Origin: an uncultured Roseburia sp.
Lineage (GTDB): Bacteria > Bacillota_A > Clostridia > Lachnospirales > Lachnospiraceae
Length of the DNA: 27,178 nucleotides
Reading direction: 5' to 3'
Assembly (NCBI GenBank): GCA_900753715.1
Contig: CAAEAE010000072.1
Coordinates: 1-27,178 of the forward strand
Positions 8,698 to 16,564 of the stretch are shown here, piece after piece. Within the stretch, counting starts at the first letter, position 1. Each line of letters starts with the position of its first letter. A program made the position numbers and the translations under genes. The notes under the pieces are model-generated. The model saw nothing but the letters and a program-made list of their open reading frames with translations, did not search any database and had not been told where the DNA came from.

Positions 8698-8729
8698 TTA
8701 CTGCTATGTTAGATGCTCTAACTATTAAA

Positions 8730-10154
8730 TTACTGTAATAAGGAAAGTACTCCCTGATTAGACTGGTTAGCCTGAGCCAACATTGCCTGACCTGCCTGAG
8801 ATAAGATATTGTTATTTGAGTACTTAACCATCTCTGTAGCCATATCGGTATCACGAATAGCAGATTCAGCACTTGTTGTGTTCTCAACAACGTTATCCAA
8901 GTTGCTGATTGTATGCTCGAGTCTGTTCTGTACAGCACCAAGAGCAGATCTCTGTGTGGAAACCTTCTGAATTGCTTCTTTGATAGTTTCTACTGCATTG
9001 TCTGCATTCGTAGACGTCGTGCCATCAACTCTTAAGCCGTTAACTCCAAGGCCTTTAGCTGACATTGCCTGTAAGCTTAACTCAATCTTGTTGTTTGTTG
9101 TTGCATCAGCTCCAACATGAAGGGATAACTTCAAATTTCCTACCTGATCCTGAGTTGCTTTTACATCTGTAGCAGCAATTGTCTCTATCTTGTTGCCAAA
9201 CTGATCATATAAGGTCTTATCTTTCAGCTTTGTTGCATTACCGCCAGTTGCCGTAAAGTAGTTGCCCAGTGCATTATCTGAAATCTTATTACCATCCTTA
9301 TCATAGTAGCTCACTGTATCTCTTTTAGCTGCTTGAGTTACTGCTTTAGAATCTAAGGTTACAGTATCGGATAAAGCGGTCTTTCCGGTTTGATTATCTT
9401 TATTACCCTTTACTTCAAGTTTAATTCCCAAATCAATGCCATCGCGAGATACGTTGCCGTTTTTGTCAACATCATAGCCATCAACTGTAATTGCTGCGCT
9501 ACTAGCTGTAGCACCCGCCGCAACAGTTATACGCGCTCCGCTCTTCTGTAATGCCTTAAGTAATTCGTTCTGGCCATCGACTGCCTCATTTGTTGCAACA
9601 GCATTGGTTGTAACAGTAACTTCAATCTTAAGTCCTGTATTTGAACCACTTGCTGTCTGATTTAAGTTAGTAGAAATTGAAGCATTCGCAATAGCCTGTG
9701 ATCCATAATTATAGCTATACTTCTTTTCAGCATTCTGATCGCCCTTTAACAGATAAGTCTCATTGAACTTGGTTGTTTCAGCAACACGATCAATTTCTGT
9801 AGTTAACTGATCAATTTCATTCTGGATGTAGCTCCTATCATTTTCAGAGTTTGTTCCATTGGCTGCCTTAACTGCTAATTCGTTCATTCTCTGAAGCATA
9901 TCCTGAACTTCATTCAACGCACCTTCAGCAGTCTGTACTGTAGAGATACCATCCTGAGCATTTGCAGAAGCCTGTGTTAAACCTCTGATCTGCTTACGCA
10001 TCTTCTCACTGATGGAAAGACCTGCTGCATCATCTGCTGCACGGTTGATCTTGTAACCGGAAGATAACTTCTCTGTGGACTTAGCCTGAGATTTTGTGTT
10101 AACACCTAACATTCTGTTAGAGTTCATTGCTGTAAGATTGTGTTGTACTACCAT
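8730..10154 (-). CDS. fliC: Flagellin
   Basis: The 474-residue flagellin is exported by the flagellar type III system and polymerises into the filament. Residues 1 to about 140 are the conserved D0/D1 half (MVVQHNLTAMNSNRM, SSGYKINRAADDAAGLSIS, LQRMNELAVKAANGT). Residues about 380-474 are the C-terminal D1/D0 half ending in NQSNQGVLSLLQ. The central 240 residues are variable, rich in Ser, Thr, Asn and Lys, contain no Cys or Trp that I can see, and are the likely glycosylation target. The TLR5 contact residues known from Salmonella FliC have counterparts at R89, E92, L93 and E113. A strong AAGGAGG precedes the ATG. Transcription is from the sigma-28 promoter at 10313-10339, with a leader of about 150 nt. 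It is the only flagellin gene here. Confidence 0.97.
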   Translation of the reverse strand: MVVQHNLTAMNSNRMLGVNTKSQAKSTEKLSSGYKINRAADDAAGLSISEKMRKQIRGLTQASANAQDGISTVQTAEGALNEVQDMLQRMNELAVKAANGTNSENDRSYIQNEIDQLTTEIDRVAETTKFNETYLLKGDQNAEKKYSYNYGSQAIANASISTNLNQTASGSNTGLKIEVTVTTNAVATNEAVDGQNELLKALQKSGARITVAAGATASSAAITVDGYDVDKNGNVSRDGIDLGIKLEVKGNKDNQTGKTALSDTVTLDSKAVTQAAKRDTVSYYDKDGNKISDNALGNYFTATGGNATKLKDKTLYDQFGNKIETIAATDVKATQDQVGNLKLSLHVGADATTNNKIELSLQAMSAKGLGVNGLRVDGTTSTNADNAVETIKEAIQKVSTQRSALGAVQNRLEHTISNLDNVVENTTSAESAIRDTDMATEMVKYSNNNILSQAGQAMLAQANQSNQGVLSLLQ

Positions 10155-10160
10155 AATTCA

Positions 10161-10197
10161 TTCCTCCTTGAAATTGTTCACTGCTTCCCTGCAGTGA
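10161..10197 (-). promoter_or_regulatory. Flagellin leader hairpin and Shine-Dalgarno, probable CsrA site pair
   Basis: In the mRNA, UCACUGC (10191-10197 strand partner) and GCAGUGA form a 7-bp stem with loop AGGGAA (10185-10190). The loop contains the CsrA motif ANGGA. The Shine-Dalgarno, AAGGAGG at 10163-10169, carries a second ANGGA about 20 nt downstream. One loop site plus one site over the ribosome site is the layout of the Bacillus subtilis hag leader bound by CsrA and relieved by FliW. No csrA or fliW gene is in this window, so the regulator is inferred. Confidence 0.6.
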
Positions 10198-10262
10198 TTG
10201 TTTTATTTATTGTGCAGATTTCTTTTGAAATCGTACGCCTTCGAAAGATGCTCTGCGCTTTC

Positions 10263-10302
10263 TAAAACAAAACTGTTTGTCTTAGCAATTTGTTTTGTTT
10301 TA
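10263..10302 (-). promoter_or_regulatory. 5'-terminal stem-loop of flagellin mRNA leader
   Basis: TAAAACAAAAC (mRNA side 10292-10302) pairs perfectly over 11 bp with GTTTTGTTTTA (10263-10273) around an 18-nt loop. The predicted sigma-28 start at about 10306 puts this stem almost at the 5' end, where such structures protect Gram-positive mRNAs from decay. A smaller 6-bp hairpin, GATTTC-loop-GAAATC, lies at 10217-10232. Confidence 0.55.
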
Positions 10303-10312
10303 TTTGTATTAT

Positions 10313-10339
10313 ATATCGGAGTGTATCCGAAATACTTAA
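10313..10339 (-). promoter_or_regulatory. Sigma-28 (FliA/SigD) promoter of flagellin
   Basis: Read on the minus strand: -35 TTAA (10336-10339), a spacer of exactly 15 nt, and -10 TCCGATAT (10313-10320), close to the TAAA-N15-GCCGATAT consensus. A/T tracts just upstream (around 10350) could aid binding. I see no clear terminator between fliT and this promoter, so some read-through from the fliT operon is possible. Confidence 0.85.
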
Positions 10340-10407
10340 CCCTGTTTTGAAAAATTTTTGGGTATTTTTTGTTTTCTGTTTTTCGTGTATTTATCAACCA
10401 CAAACAG

Positions 10408-10881
10408 TTATTTCTTATCATCCAGAAACTGTGGTGGCACATAATTGGCATTATTCATGTTCTTGTAATAATTCAGTGCCGCCTGTTTGTTCTGGCGTCC
10501 CTGGCGGATCTTCTCACGGGACTTACGGAACTGCTGCTCTACGGCAGACTTATTCCGCTGCTCCATGGTCTGCAGCTTCACACTCTTATCCGTGAGTTCT
10601 CCGATAAGGGACTGCAGGGCTCTGATCTGTGCAGCATACTGCTCCTTATTGCCAAGAAGCTGTTCCTTAATCCGGTCATAGACAGTCTCAAATCCCTGAT
10701 CCAGCTCCATAATCTTCTGAATGAGCGGATCCTTCTGATCTACCAGACGGTCAAAAGCCTCATAATCCAGCTCCTCCACCTTAAGCAGCTCCTGCTGCTG
10801 CATCGTGTAGTCCGTGAGTTCGTCCAGGATCTGTAATTTCTTTTTCAGGCTGTCTTCTAATACGGATAAGTAATTGTCCAT
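10408..10881 (-). CDS. fliT: FliT-like flagellar chaperone
   Basis: This 157-residue, almost wholly helical, highly charged protein (MDNYLSVLEDSLKKKLQILDE onward, many K/E/Q heptads) has no membrane segment. Sequence alone is weak, but size, helicity and position directly after fliS match the FliT/FlgN-type export chaperones; FliT usually escorts the filament cap FliD. The start ATG shares one base with the fliS stop (TAATG), with AAAGGAG upstream, so the two are translationally coupled. The last 30 residues are basic and rich in N/Q and may be flexible. Alternatives are another flagellar export chaperone of the FlgN class. Confidence 0.78.
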   Translation of the reverse strand: MDNYLSVLEDSLKKKLQILDELTDYTMQQQELLKVEELDYEAFDRLVDQKDPLIQKIMELDQGFETVYDRIKEQLLGNKEQYAAQIRALQSLIGELTDKSVKLQTMEQRNKSAVEQQFRKSREKIRQGRQNKQAALNYYKNMNNANYVPPQFLDDKK

Positions 10882-11267
10882 TATTCAGCTCCTTTATGTT
10901 GATTCTTCGCCATTACTTCCTTCCAGGTATCCCTCACGGAACGAAGATGTTCACATACCTCTTCGAGAATTTCCGGATCCTTCCGGATATTCGCCTGTGC
11001 CAGACGCTGCTGCAGGTAAGTATAGATCCGGTCATAATCCTCAGAAACCGGATATTTCGTATCCAGTGTACTCTGCAGGTAATTAATGATGTTCTCTACC
11101 TTCACAATATTCACATGGCTCTTCTCAATATCCTTCTTCTCAATTGCCATAATCGCAATGTTACAGAACTTAATGGCGCCCTCATAGAGCATCAGTGTCA
11201 GCTCTGCCGGCGATGCCGTCAGAACCTTACTGTTATTATACTGTGCATACGCTGCCGGTATTGCCAT
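10881..11267 (-). CDS. fliS: FliS, flagellin export chaperone
   Basis: The 128-residue protein binds newly made flagellin and prevents polymerisation in the cytoplasm. Family features are AAYAQYNNSKVLTASPAEL and LMLYEGAIKFCNIA near the N-terminus, YPVSEDYDRIYTYLQQRL in the middle, and RDTWKEVM near the end. I chose the ATG at 11265-11267 (MAIPAAYAQYNN) because GGGAGG lies 8 nt upstream and the start matches the family. A longer open frame to 11375 runs inside fliD and has no ribosome site. The gene begins 1 nt after the fliD stop codon. Confidence 0.96.
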   Translation of the reverse strand: MAIPAAYAQYNNSKVLTASPAELTLMLYEGAIKFCNIAIMAIEKKDIEKSHVNIVKVENIINYLQSTLDTKYPVSEDYDRIYTYLQQRLAQANIRKDPEILEEVCEHLRSVRDTWKEVMAKNQHKGAE

Positions 11268-11268
11268 A

Positions 11269-12807
11269 TCATGAACCTCCCAGTAATCCTGTGATCGCAC
11301 TTGCATTGGACTGCATCTTTGCAAGAGCGGTTTCCATCTTACTAAACTTACTGTACCACTTATCTTCGTAAGCATTCAGCTTCTTTTCCATTTCGGCAAT
11401 CTTCGTGGTGTAGTCTGAATAGTCGGACTTCATCTTCTTGTCATCATAGAAGCTGCCATAGCTGCGGTAGCCCTCTACTGCCTTGGAAAGACCATCCATC
11501 GTAGAATACAGTTCCTTATGTAAGCTACTGAAAAAGGATACGACGGTATCCGGATCGGATGCGATCATGGATTTCAGCTTATCTGCATTGCCGGAGGTAT
11601 TCTCATCATCCGGATCTCCATCAATGTGATAAGCATTCTTCTCATTCTCTGCTGCCGTAAAATAGCTCAGTGTATCAATTCCGAAATCACTTAAGTGCAT
11701 CTGCTTACCATCTACCGTTGTTCCACTGCTCATTACAGAGGTAAGCTTGCTGCGGATAGTGGATAGTGTAGAGTCCCGGCGAAGCAGGGAATCTTTGATT
11801 TTCTTCTCATACTTCTCTACCTCTGTATCAGACATGGCATCCTTTTCATCATCGGTAAGAGGTTCATACTTGGATGCAGAAGCCGCATTGTAGAGCTTAT
11901 CCATCTCATTCATGATGGTATTGTACTCCTTGAGGAAGCCCTTGATCATATCATAGATTCCATCGGTATCATCCTGTGTGGTAATGGTGACTGCTTCCCC
12001 TGCCTTAGTCTCACTGAGTGCAGTAAAGGTCAGTCCGTTAATTTCAAATACATTGGTATTATTGGTAAATGTTGCACCGTTTAATTCGATCTTGGCATCC
12101 TGTCCGTCAATCTTCTTCGCATACCCCTCTGCTGTCGGATCTCCGTCCGGATTAAGCTGAATCCCCAGTGCCTTTAACGCTGCCTGTCCGTTGCTTCCTG
12201 CTGCTGTAATGCTGAAATCATTGGACGCACCTGAGGTCTTGGCACTGATAAAGAGCCGCTGCTGCTTCTCATCGAAGTTTGCATTGAGTCCTGCTTCCTT
12301 AAGCTTCGTCAATACATCTGAAATTGTGGTATCTGCCGTCACATCCAGGGTGAGATCCTTATCTCCGGCCTTAATGCTGATCTGCCCACCATCCCTGATG
12401 CCATCACTGCCGGCAAGATCACTTAACCTGGACAGTGCGGTAAGGCTTCCGCTGCCGGATGCTTTTATCTGTGCACCGGTTAAATAACCGGTCTTTGCAA
12501 GCTGCTTTACCTCCAGGGACTGTACACCGTTCACCGCATTCTCACCTGTAATCACGCTGACAGCACTGCTGTTCGACACTGCGGTTGTCTTCTTCATATA
12601 AGAAGAAGCAAAGCGCATATTACTGATGTACTTGCTCTGAAGGTTCTTAAGCTTCGTATTTAAATCCTTCCAGGCATCCTGCTTCCACTCCAGCTTGGTC
12701 TGCTTCTTTTTAACATCATCGACCTTCGTTCTCTTGGCAGAAACGAGCTCCTGGATGATACTTTCGGTATCCATTCCGGAATACATTCCGGTCATACGCA
12801 TTGCCAT
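11269..12807 (-). CDS. fliD: FliD, flagellar filament cap (HAP2)
   Basis: The 512-residue protein caps the filament tip and promotes insertion of flagellin subunits. It begins with MAMRMTGMYSGMDTESIIQ, followed by the FliD N-terminal domain (about residues 10-105, with GVQSLEVKQLA). A variable middle follows, with a flagellin-IN type segment near DKDLTLDVTADTTISDV. The FliD C-terminal domain from about residue 235 onward includes FLKEYNTIMNEMDKLYN and ends in coiled-coil heptads up to GLLGGS. Length is normal for Firmicutes. AGGAGG lies 8 nt before the ATG, and the gene starts 19 bp after flaG. The sequence is clearly GC-richer than the glycosylation genes to the left. Confidence 0.96.
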   Translation of the reverse strand: MAMRMTGMYSGMDTESIIQELVSAKRTKVDDVKKKQTKLEWKQDAWKDLNTKLKNLQSKYISNMRFASSYMKKTTAVSNSSAVSVITGENAVNGVQSLEVKQLAKTGYLTGAQIKASGSGSLTALSRLSDLAGSDGIRDGGQISIKAGDKDLTLDVTADTTISDVLTKLKEAGLNANFDEKQQRLFISAKTSGASNDFSITAAGSNGQAALKALGIQLNPDGDPTAEGYAKKIDGQDAKIELNGATFTNNTNVFEINGLTFTALSETKAGEAVTITTQDDTDGIYDMIKGFLKEYNTIMNEMDKLYNAASASKYEPLTDDEKDAMSDTEVEKYEKKIKDSLLRRDSTLSTIRSKLTSVMSSGTTVDGKQMHLSDFGIDTLSYFTAAENEKNAYHIDGDPDDENTSGNADKLKSMIASDPDTVVSFFSSLHKELYSTMDGLSKAVEGYRSYGSFYDDKKMKSDYSDYTTKIAEMEKKLNAYEDKWYSKFSKMETALAKMQSNASAITGLLGGS

Positions 12808-12826
12808 ATTTGATTCCTCCTGCCTG

Positions 12827-13264
12827 TTATCTCTTCTCGTCTACGAGGATTCCTGCCAGTTCCCATACCTTGGCAATCATGTCAAGGGTCTTCTCCGGCG
12901 GAAGCTCTTTAATTACTTTATGGGTATCCCTATCTACAATCTTAATCGTAACACGGTTCGTTGCCTCATGAATTCCGAATACTGCTTCAGAATGAGACAT
13001 ATTCTTGTTTAACTGCTCGACAGCCTTCTTAATCTGTTCATTCGTCGGTGTCTGTTGTTCCGGGGTTCCCTGATTGTTCGTCCCAGTTCCCTGTCCGTTC
13101 TTCTCATCAACCTCTTTAATCTTTGCGGTTGTCGGATCAAAGCTAACTGTCTGTTCTACCGTAGTTGAAACGTCCGTGTTTTCTGCGGTTTTCTGTACAG
13201 GCTTTGCCTGTTGTGTATTCTGTGCCTGATAAGTCATGGCACTGCTTAGTGGTTCAATTGTCAT
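12827..13264 (-). CDS. flaG: FlaG family flagellar protein
   Basis: This is a 145-residue protein from the ATG at 13262-13264. The frame can be opened three codons earlier at a GTG, but that codon lies inside the ribosome site GGGAGGTG, so the ATG 8 nt after GGAGG is the true start. Residues 1-75 are a disordered Gln/Thr/Pro-rich tail. Residues about 75-145 are the conserved FlaG domain, with AVEQLNKNM, VFGIHEATNRVTIKIVDRDT and the hallmark VIKELPPEKTLDMIAKV. FlaG proteins influence filament length in several bacteria; the mechanism is not settled. It heads the flaG-fliD-fliS-fliT operon. Confidence 0.93.
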   Translation of the reverse strand: MTIEPLSSAMTYQAQNTQQAKPVQKTAENTDVSTTVEQTVSFDPTTAKIKEVDEKNGQGTGTNNQGTPEQQTPTNEQIKKAVEQLNKNMSHSEAVFGIHEATNRVTIKIVDRDTHKVIKELPPEKTLDMIAKVWELAGILVDEKR

Positions 13265-13272
13265 TGTGTACA

Positions 13273-13290
13273 CCTCCCTGTGCTTCCCTG
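13273..13290 (-). promoter_or_regulatory. flaG ribosome site with duplicated AGGGA motif
   Basis: The mRNA reads CAGGGAAGCA (13281-13290) followed immediately by CAGGGAGG (13273-13280), the Shine-Dalgarno. Both carry AGGGA, which fits the CsrA core ANGGA. The decamer CAGGGAAGCA is identical to bases 10182-10191 in the loop and stem of the flagellin leader hairpin. No hairpin is evident here. Confidence 0.45.
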
Positions 13291-13341
13291 ATGTCTGTTC
13301 AACATGGTCACAATTTCATATTTAACGGTTTCTTGTAGTTT

Positions 13342-13369
13342 ATATCGGTTTTGGGTTATAAAAGATTAA
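13342..13369 (-). promoter_or_regulatory. Sigma-28 promoter of flaG-fliD-fliS-fliT
   Basis: Read on the minus strand: -35 TTAA (13366-13369), 16-nt spacer, -10 ACCGATAT (13342-13349). It differs from the flagellin promoter by one base in the -10 and one base of spacing. The expected leader is about 70 nt. Confidence 0.75.
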
Positions 13370-13372
13370 CCC

Positions 13373-13400
13373 CCTGCAGAAATTTTTCTCATTCTGCAGG
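13373..13400 (-). repeat. Inverted repeat abutting the flaG -35 element
   Basis: CCTGCAGAA (13373-13381) and TTCTGCAGG (13392-13400) form a perfect 9-bp inverted repeat with a 10-nt A/T-rich centre. It ends 3 bp upstream of the -35. It could be a second terminator for the chemotaxis gene (no clean T-run follows) or a protein-binding site. Confidence 0.5.
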
Positions 13401-13441
13401 AGGTGGATTTGCCTTGATAATTGACCTTATATCGAATGTGT

Positions 13442-13483
13442 GGGAGGTAAGCGCCGGTATCATGACTGTGACCGGCGCCTCCC
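13442..13483 (-). terminator. Terminator-like hairpin after the chemotaxis gene
   Basis: GCGCCGGT (13451-13458) pairs with ACCGGCGC (13471-13478) and is extended by GGGAG (13442-13446) with CTCCC (13479-13483) across a 4-nt bulge. It starts 12 nt after the stop codon. The stem is very stable, but the T-tract expected downstream on the minus strand is absent, so termination may be incomplete. Confidence 0.55.
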
Positions 13484-13495
13484 TATTCACAGAGA

Positions 13496-15265
13496 TCATT
13501 TAAAGCACCGGATACTGTCCTGAAGCTGATCCACTACTCCTGACATATCTTCAATGGAAGAAGAAATTTCCTGCATTTCTTCTTCCATTCCGTGATTATT
13601 TTCCCGAACCACAGAAAGCATCCCGTTACTGTCATTTACGGTCTTTTCTATACTGTCATTTGCTGTATTGACATGCTGCAGACTTTCCTGTATCCTGCCG
13701 ATCTGCTCTCTTACATCTGCCATCATTTCATCTACATGATCTGCTGCTTCATGATAATTTTTCCCTGTATTCTCCAGTGTATCATAATCGGCAAGCACCT
13801 TTGTATTGACAAAGGTAAGCAGCCTTGTTGCATTTTCGGAAAGCTCCTGTACACTCTCTACTACCCTGTCACTGATCTCCTTGATATGGTTTGCCGATTC
13901 TCTTGAACTGTCCGCCAGGTTTCTGATCTCCTCTGCTACAACAGCAAATCCCTTTCCTGCCTCTCCTGCCCTTGCTGCCTCTATGGATGCATTCAGTGCC
14001 AGCAGATTTGTTGTGCCGGCAATCCCGAGGATATCCCCTGTCAGCTTGGTTATTTTATGGATCTGCTGACTGCTTTCGATCGAGCTGTTCACCGCCGTAT
14101 TGATCTCGGAAAGCATACTAGTGGCCTCTTTCTTACTTGCCAGAGCCACCTCCTTCATTTCCCCTGCTTTTCCCTTAATACCGGCCGCATAGCTGCTGCC
14201 TTCTTCTGCAACCTGCTTCATTCCCTCCACAGTCTGTCCAAGAAGCAGCGTATCCTCCTTTACCTCCTGTACGGCTCCGGATACCTTTTCCATTCCTCCG
14301 GAAAGCCTTGTCAGATTCTGTGTCGTGTTCGCCGCACTTTCATTTACCTTTTCCACGCATGCGGAAATACCTGTCTGTGTCTCCTGCATCCTTCTGCATC
14401 CGTTTTGGAGTGCTTCGATAATTTCCTGCATCTGGGAAACCAGGTCATTGATCGCCATGGAAAGTCTGCCGATTTCATCCCGCGACCTTACCCGGATCCG
14501 TCTGGTGATATCCCCTTCATTATTCCGGATCCCTTCCACCAGCTCATCTACCTGCTTTGTAGCTCCCTTTACAGGATTGATCACCCAGAGCTTGATCCCG
14601 ATCATGATCAGCAGCATTGTCAGGGCAAGGATCAGTGACGCCACCGCAACAATTCCGGGTACACTTTCTGCCCTCTCCTCCATGCCCGCATGGGCAATAT
14701 CCATCTGTGTCTCCGTGATCTCAAGCATTTCATCCATGCAGGCTTCTATACTCTCGTTAAACATCGGCAGATTGGAGGTAGCCGATACATATGCCTGCGT
14801 CTTGTTCGCCGCACTGGTTTCCAGCAGACTTTCTACTGTTCTCCTGTATTTCGCATACTCATTGTATGCGGACTGGAAGGCATTCCTTCTCTGGTCATTT
14901 TCAGAAAGACATTTTGAAAATGCATCCATCTGTGTATCCATCTGATCCATTTCTGCCAGGATCTTTGTCTTCAGCTCCTCCATGGTCACATTATTGGTCG
15001 TCATGACATGCGTCAGTACCTGCCCGTTAATATAGGTAAATTCTCTGGAAAGCTCAGATATCTGCTCCTGCTCTGTCACCTGCTTTGTTACGATCTCATT
15101 GCTGACATTAGTTATTGACTGCAGCTTATTTACCAGGATAAAAATACAGCCAAAGGCTGCAGCTGCAAACAGAAGAATCAGCAGCATGATCTTCATTTCC
15201 AGTCCGATCCCCCGCTTCTTCCCCGTTCTCCTTATTTTCTTTTCCTTTTTTTCTCTTTTCTTCAC
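13496..15265 (-). CDS. Methyl-accepting chemotaxis protein
   Basis: This is a 589-residue membrane receptor. I start it at the GTG 15263-15265, because AGGAGG (15274-15279) lies 8 nt upstream. The longer frame from an ATG at 15319 would begin inside the terminator of the preceding gene. The N-terminus is strongly basic ([12 protein letters not shown]), followed by TM1 (about 26-46), an extracytoplasmic helical region of about 150 residues that looks like a four-helix-bundle sensor, TM2 (about 200-225), a HAMP domain ([10 protein letters not shown] to NDLVSQMQE), and the signalling hairpin with the conserved tip [19 protein letters not shown] near residue 430. It signals through CheA/CheW to the flagellar motor. 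The ligand is unknown; it lies between the sugar transporter and the filament genes and has its own sigma-28-like promoter. Confidence 0.95.
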   Translation of the reverse strand: MKKREKKEKKIRRTGKKRGIGLEMKIMLLILLFAAAAFGCIFILVNKLQSITNVSNEIVTKQVTEQEQISELSREFTYINGQVLTHVMTTNNVTMEELKTKILAEMDQMDTQMDAFSKCLSENDQRRNAFQSAYNEYAKYRRTVESLLETSAANKTQAYVSATSNLPMFNESIEACMDEMLEITETQMDIAHAGMEERAESVPGIVAVASLILALTMLLIMIGIKLWVINPVKGATKQVDELVEGIRNNEGDITRRIRVRSRDEIGRLSMAINDLVSQMQEIIEALQNGCRRMQETQTGISACVEKVNESAANTTQNLTRLSGGMEKVSGAVQEVKEDTLLLGQTVEGMKQVAEEGSSYAAGIKGKAGEMKEVALASKKEATSMLSEINTAVNSSIESSQQIHKITKLTGDILGIAGTTNLLALNASIEAARAGEAGKGFAVVAEEIRNLADSSRESANHIKEISDRVVESVQELSENATRLLTFVNTKVLADYDTLENTGKNYHEAADHVDEMMADVREQIGRIQESLQHVNTANDSIEKTVNDSNGMLSVVRENNHGMEEEMQEISSSIEDMSGVVDQLQDSIRCFK

Positions 15266-15294
15266 AATTACTTCCTCCTGTAAATATGCCGGCA

Positions 15295-15321
15295 ATATCG
15301 GCACCGCTTTCATACCCAAAA
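15295..15321 (-). promoter_or_regulatory. Candidate sigma-28 promoter of the chemotaxis gene
   Basis: The -10 is GCCGATAT (15295-15302), identical to the SigD consensus. With a 15-nt spacer the -35 falls on TTTT (15318-15321), a poor match to TAAA, which is the T-tract of the upstream terminator. The leader would be about 22 nt, ending in the AGGAGG site. Confidence 0.55.
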
Positions 15322-15356
15322 AGGGCCATAAAGTGCATATGCACCCGGCCCTCTTT
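15318..15356 (-). terminator. Intrinsic terminator of the chvE-gguA-gguB operon
   Basis: On the minus strand, AAAGAGGGCC (15347-15356) pairs with GGCCCTTTTT (15318-15327) with one mismatch. Inside lies the perfect palindrome GTGCATATGCAC (15333-15344). The 3' arm ends in five T. It lies 17 bp after the gguB stop. Confidence 0.85.
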
Positions 15357-15373
15357 GATTAGATATGCAGAAA

Positions 15374-16564
15374 TTAATTTTTGGCAATTAATTTTCCACC
15401 ACGTTTGGATACTACATCGAAAATAACTGCTGCCAGAAGTACAAGACCTTTTACTACCTTCTGCATATTCTGGTCTACACCCATCAGGGACATACCAAGG
15501 TTGATCACACCCATCAGCACCGCACCAACAATAACACCGGGAACTGTTCCTGTTCCGCCGTATGCAGAAGCACCGCCGATAAAGCAGGAGCCGATCGCAT
15601 CCATTTCATAGTTCTGTCCATAAGTGGGCTGTGCGGATGTCATACGTGCGATTGTTACCATTCCGGCAAGAGCTGCCAAAAACCCCATGTTCATATATGC
15701 CAGGAAATAAACCTTATTTGTATTGATACCGGAAAGCTTTGTTGCCTTCTCGTTTCCTCCCACTGCATAGAAGTAACGTCCTACTGTTGTATTGGAGGTA
15801 ATATAACCATACACCATGATAACGATCAGCACCCAGATCAGGACGCTCGGGATACCCTTATGCTGTGCCAGTCTGTAGGTAAAAGCAAGGATGACAGCTG
15901 TGATGATCACCATTTTCATAATAGCAGTAATAAGACCTTCTACCTCATAGCCCTTCTTTACCTTATCCATTCTTTCCTTAATCTGGATGGAAATGTAGAT
16001 CGCTGCTGCCAGGACACCGGCAAAAATACAAGTCATATTCAGAGAACCATTTCCGAAGAAATCCGGTATGTAGCAGTCAGCACCGCCGCCAAACAGATTT
16101 ACAAAGGTTGTACAATCCTTAATGGATACCGTCATACCATCCAGCACAACATTGCTTAAGCCACGGAAGGCAAGCATGCCGGCCAGTGTTACAATAAAGG
16201 GTGGGATCCTGACATAGGCGATCCAGAAGCCCTGGAATGCACCGATCAGTGTTCCTACTGCAAACATGACCAGGATAGCCAGCCACATATTCATCTTCAT
16301 ATTTACCATCAGCATGGCACCGATCGCACCGACAAAGCAGACAACGGAGCCAACGGAAAGATCAATGTTGCCACCTGTCAGGATACAGAGCAGCATACCT
16401 GTTGCCAGGATAAATACATAGGCATTCTGGGAGATCAGACTGCTGACATTCATTGGCAGCAGGATCGCTCCTCCTGTTCTCCAGGCAAAAAATGCTGTTA
16501 CTATGATCAGTACGATTATCATTGTATATTTTTTAACAAAATCCACAGATTTTATTTTACTCAT
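15374..16564 (-). CDS. gguB: GguB-type monosaccharide ABC transporter permease
   Basis: The 396-residue polytopic inner-membrane protein belongs to the ribose/xylose permease superfamily (BPD_transp_2). It shows about ten hydrophobic segments, the family motif [12 protein letters not shown] near residue 64, [14 protein letters not shown], and the late [19 protein letters not shown] loop that contacts the ATPase. The length, and an extended region around residues 165-215, match the GguB/XylH group rather than the shorter RbsC (about 320 residues). It forms the channel with GguA for sugars delivered by ChvE. Its ATG overlaps the gguA stop by 4 bp (ATGA), indicating translational coupling. Confidence 0.93.
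   Translation of the reverse strand: MSKIKSVDFVKKYTMIIVLIIVTAFFAWRTGGAILLPMNVSSLISQNAYVFILATGMLLCILTGGNIDLSVGSVVCFVGAIGAMLMVNMKMNMWLAILVMFAVGTLIGAFQGFWIAYVRIPPFIVTLAGMLAFRGLSNVVLDGMTVSIKDCTTFVNLFGGGADCYIPDFFGNGSLNMTCIFAGVLAAAIYISIQIKERMDKVKKGYEVEGLITAIMKMVIITAVILAFTYRLAQHKGIPSVLIWVLIVIMVYGYITSNTTVGRYFYAVGGNEKATKLSGINTNKVYFLAYMNMGFLAALAGMVTIARMTSAQPTYGQNYEMDAIGSCFIGGASAYGGTGTVPGVIVGAVLMGVINLGMSLMGVDQNMQKVVKGLVLLAAVIFDVVSKRGGKLIAKN

Noticed and set aside
11268..11375. Longer FliS starting inside fliD
   Set aside because: The added 36 residues do not match the family, and the ATG at 11267 has GGGAGG and a family-typical start.
13429..13451. Additional sigma-28 -10 like TTCGATAT
   Set aside because: It lacks the CCGATAT core and no TAAA/TTAA is found at 14-16 nt.
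15266..15319. Upstream ATG starts for the chemotaxis protein
   Set aside because: They fall in the terminator end and the sigma-28 promoter; the GTG at 15265 has AGGAGG at 8 nt.
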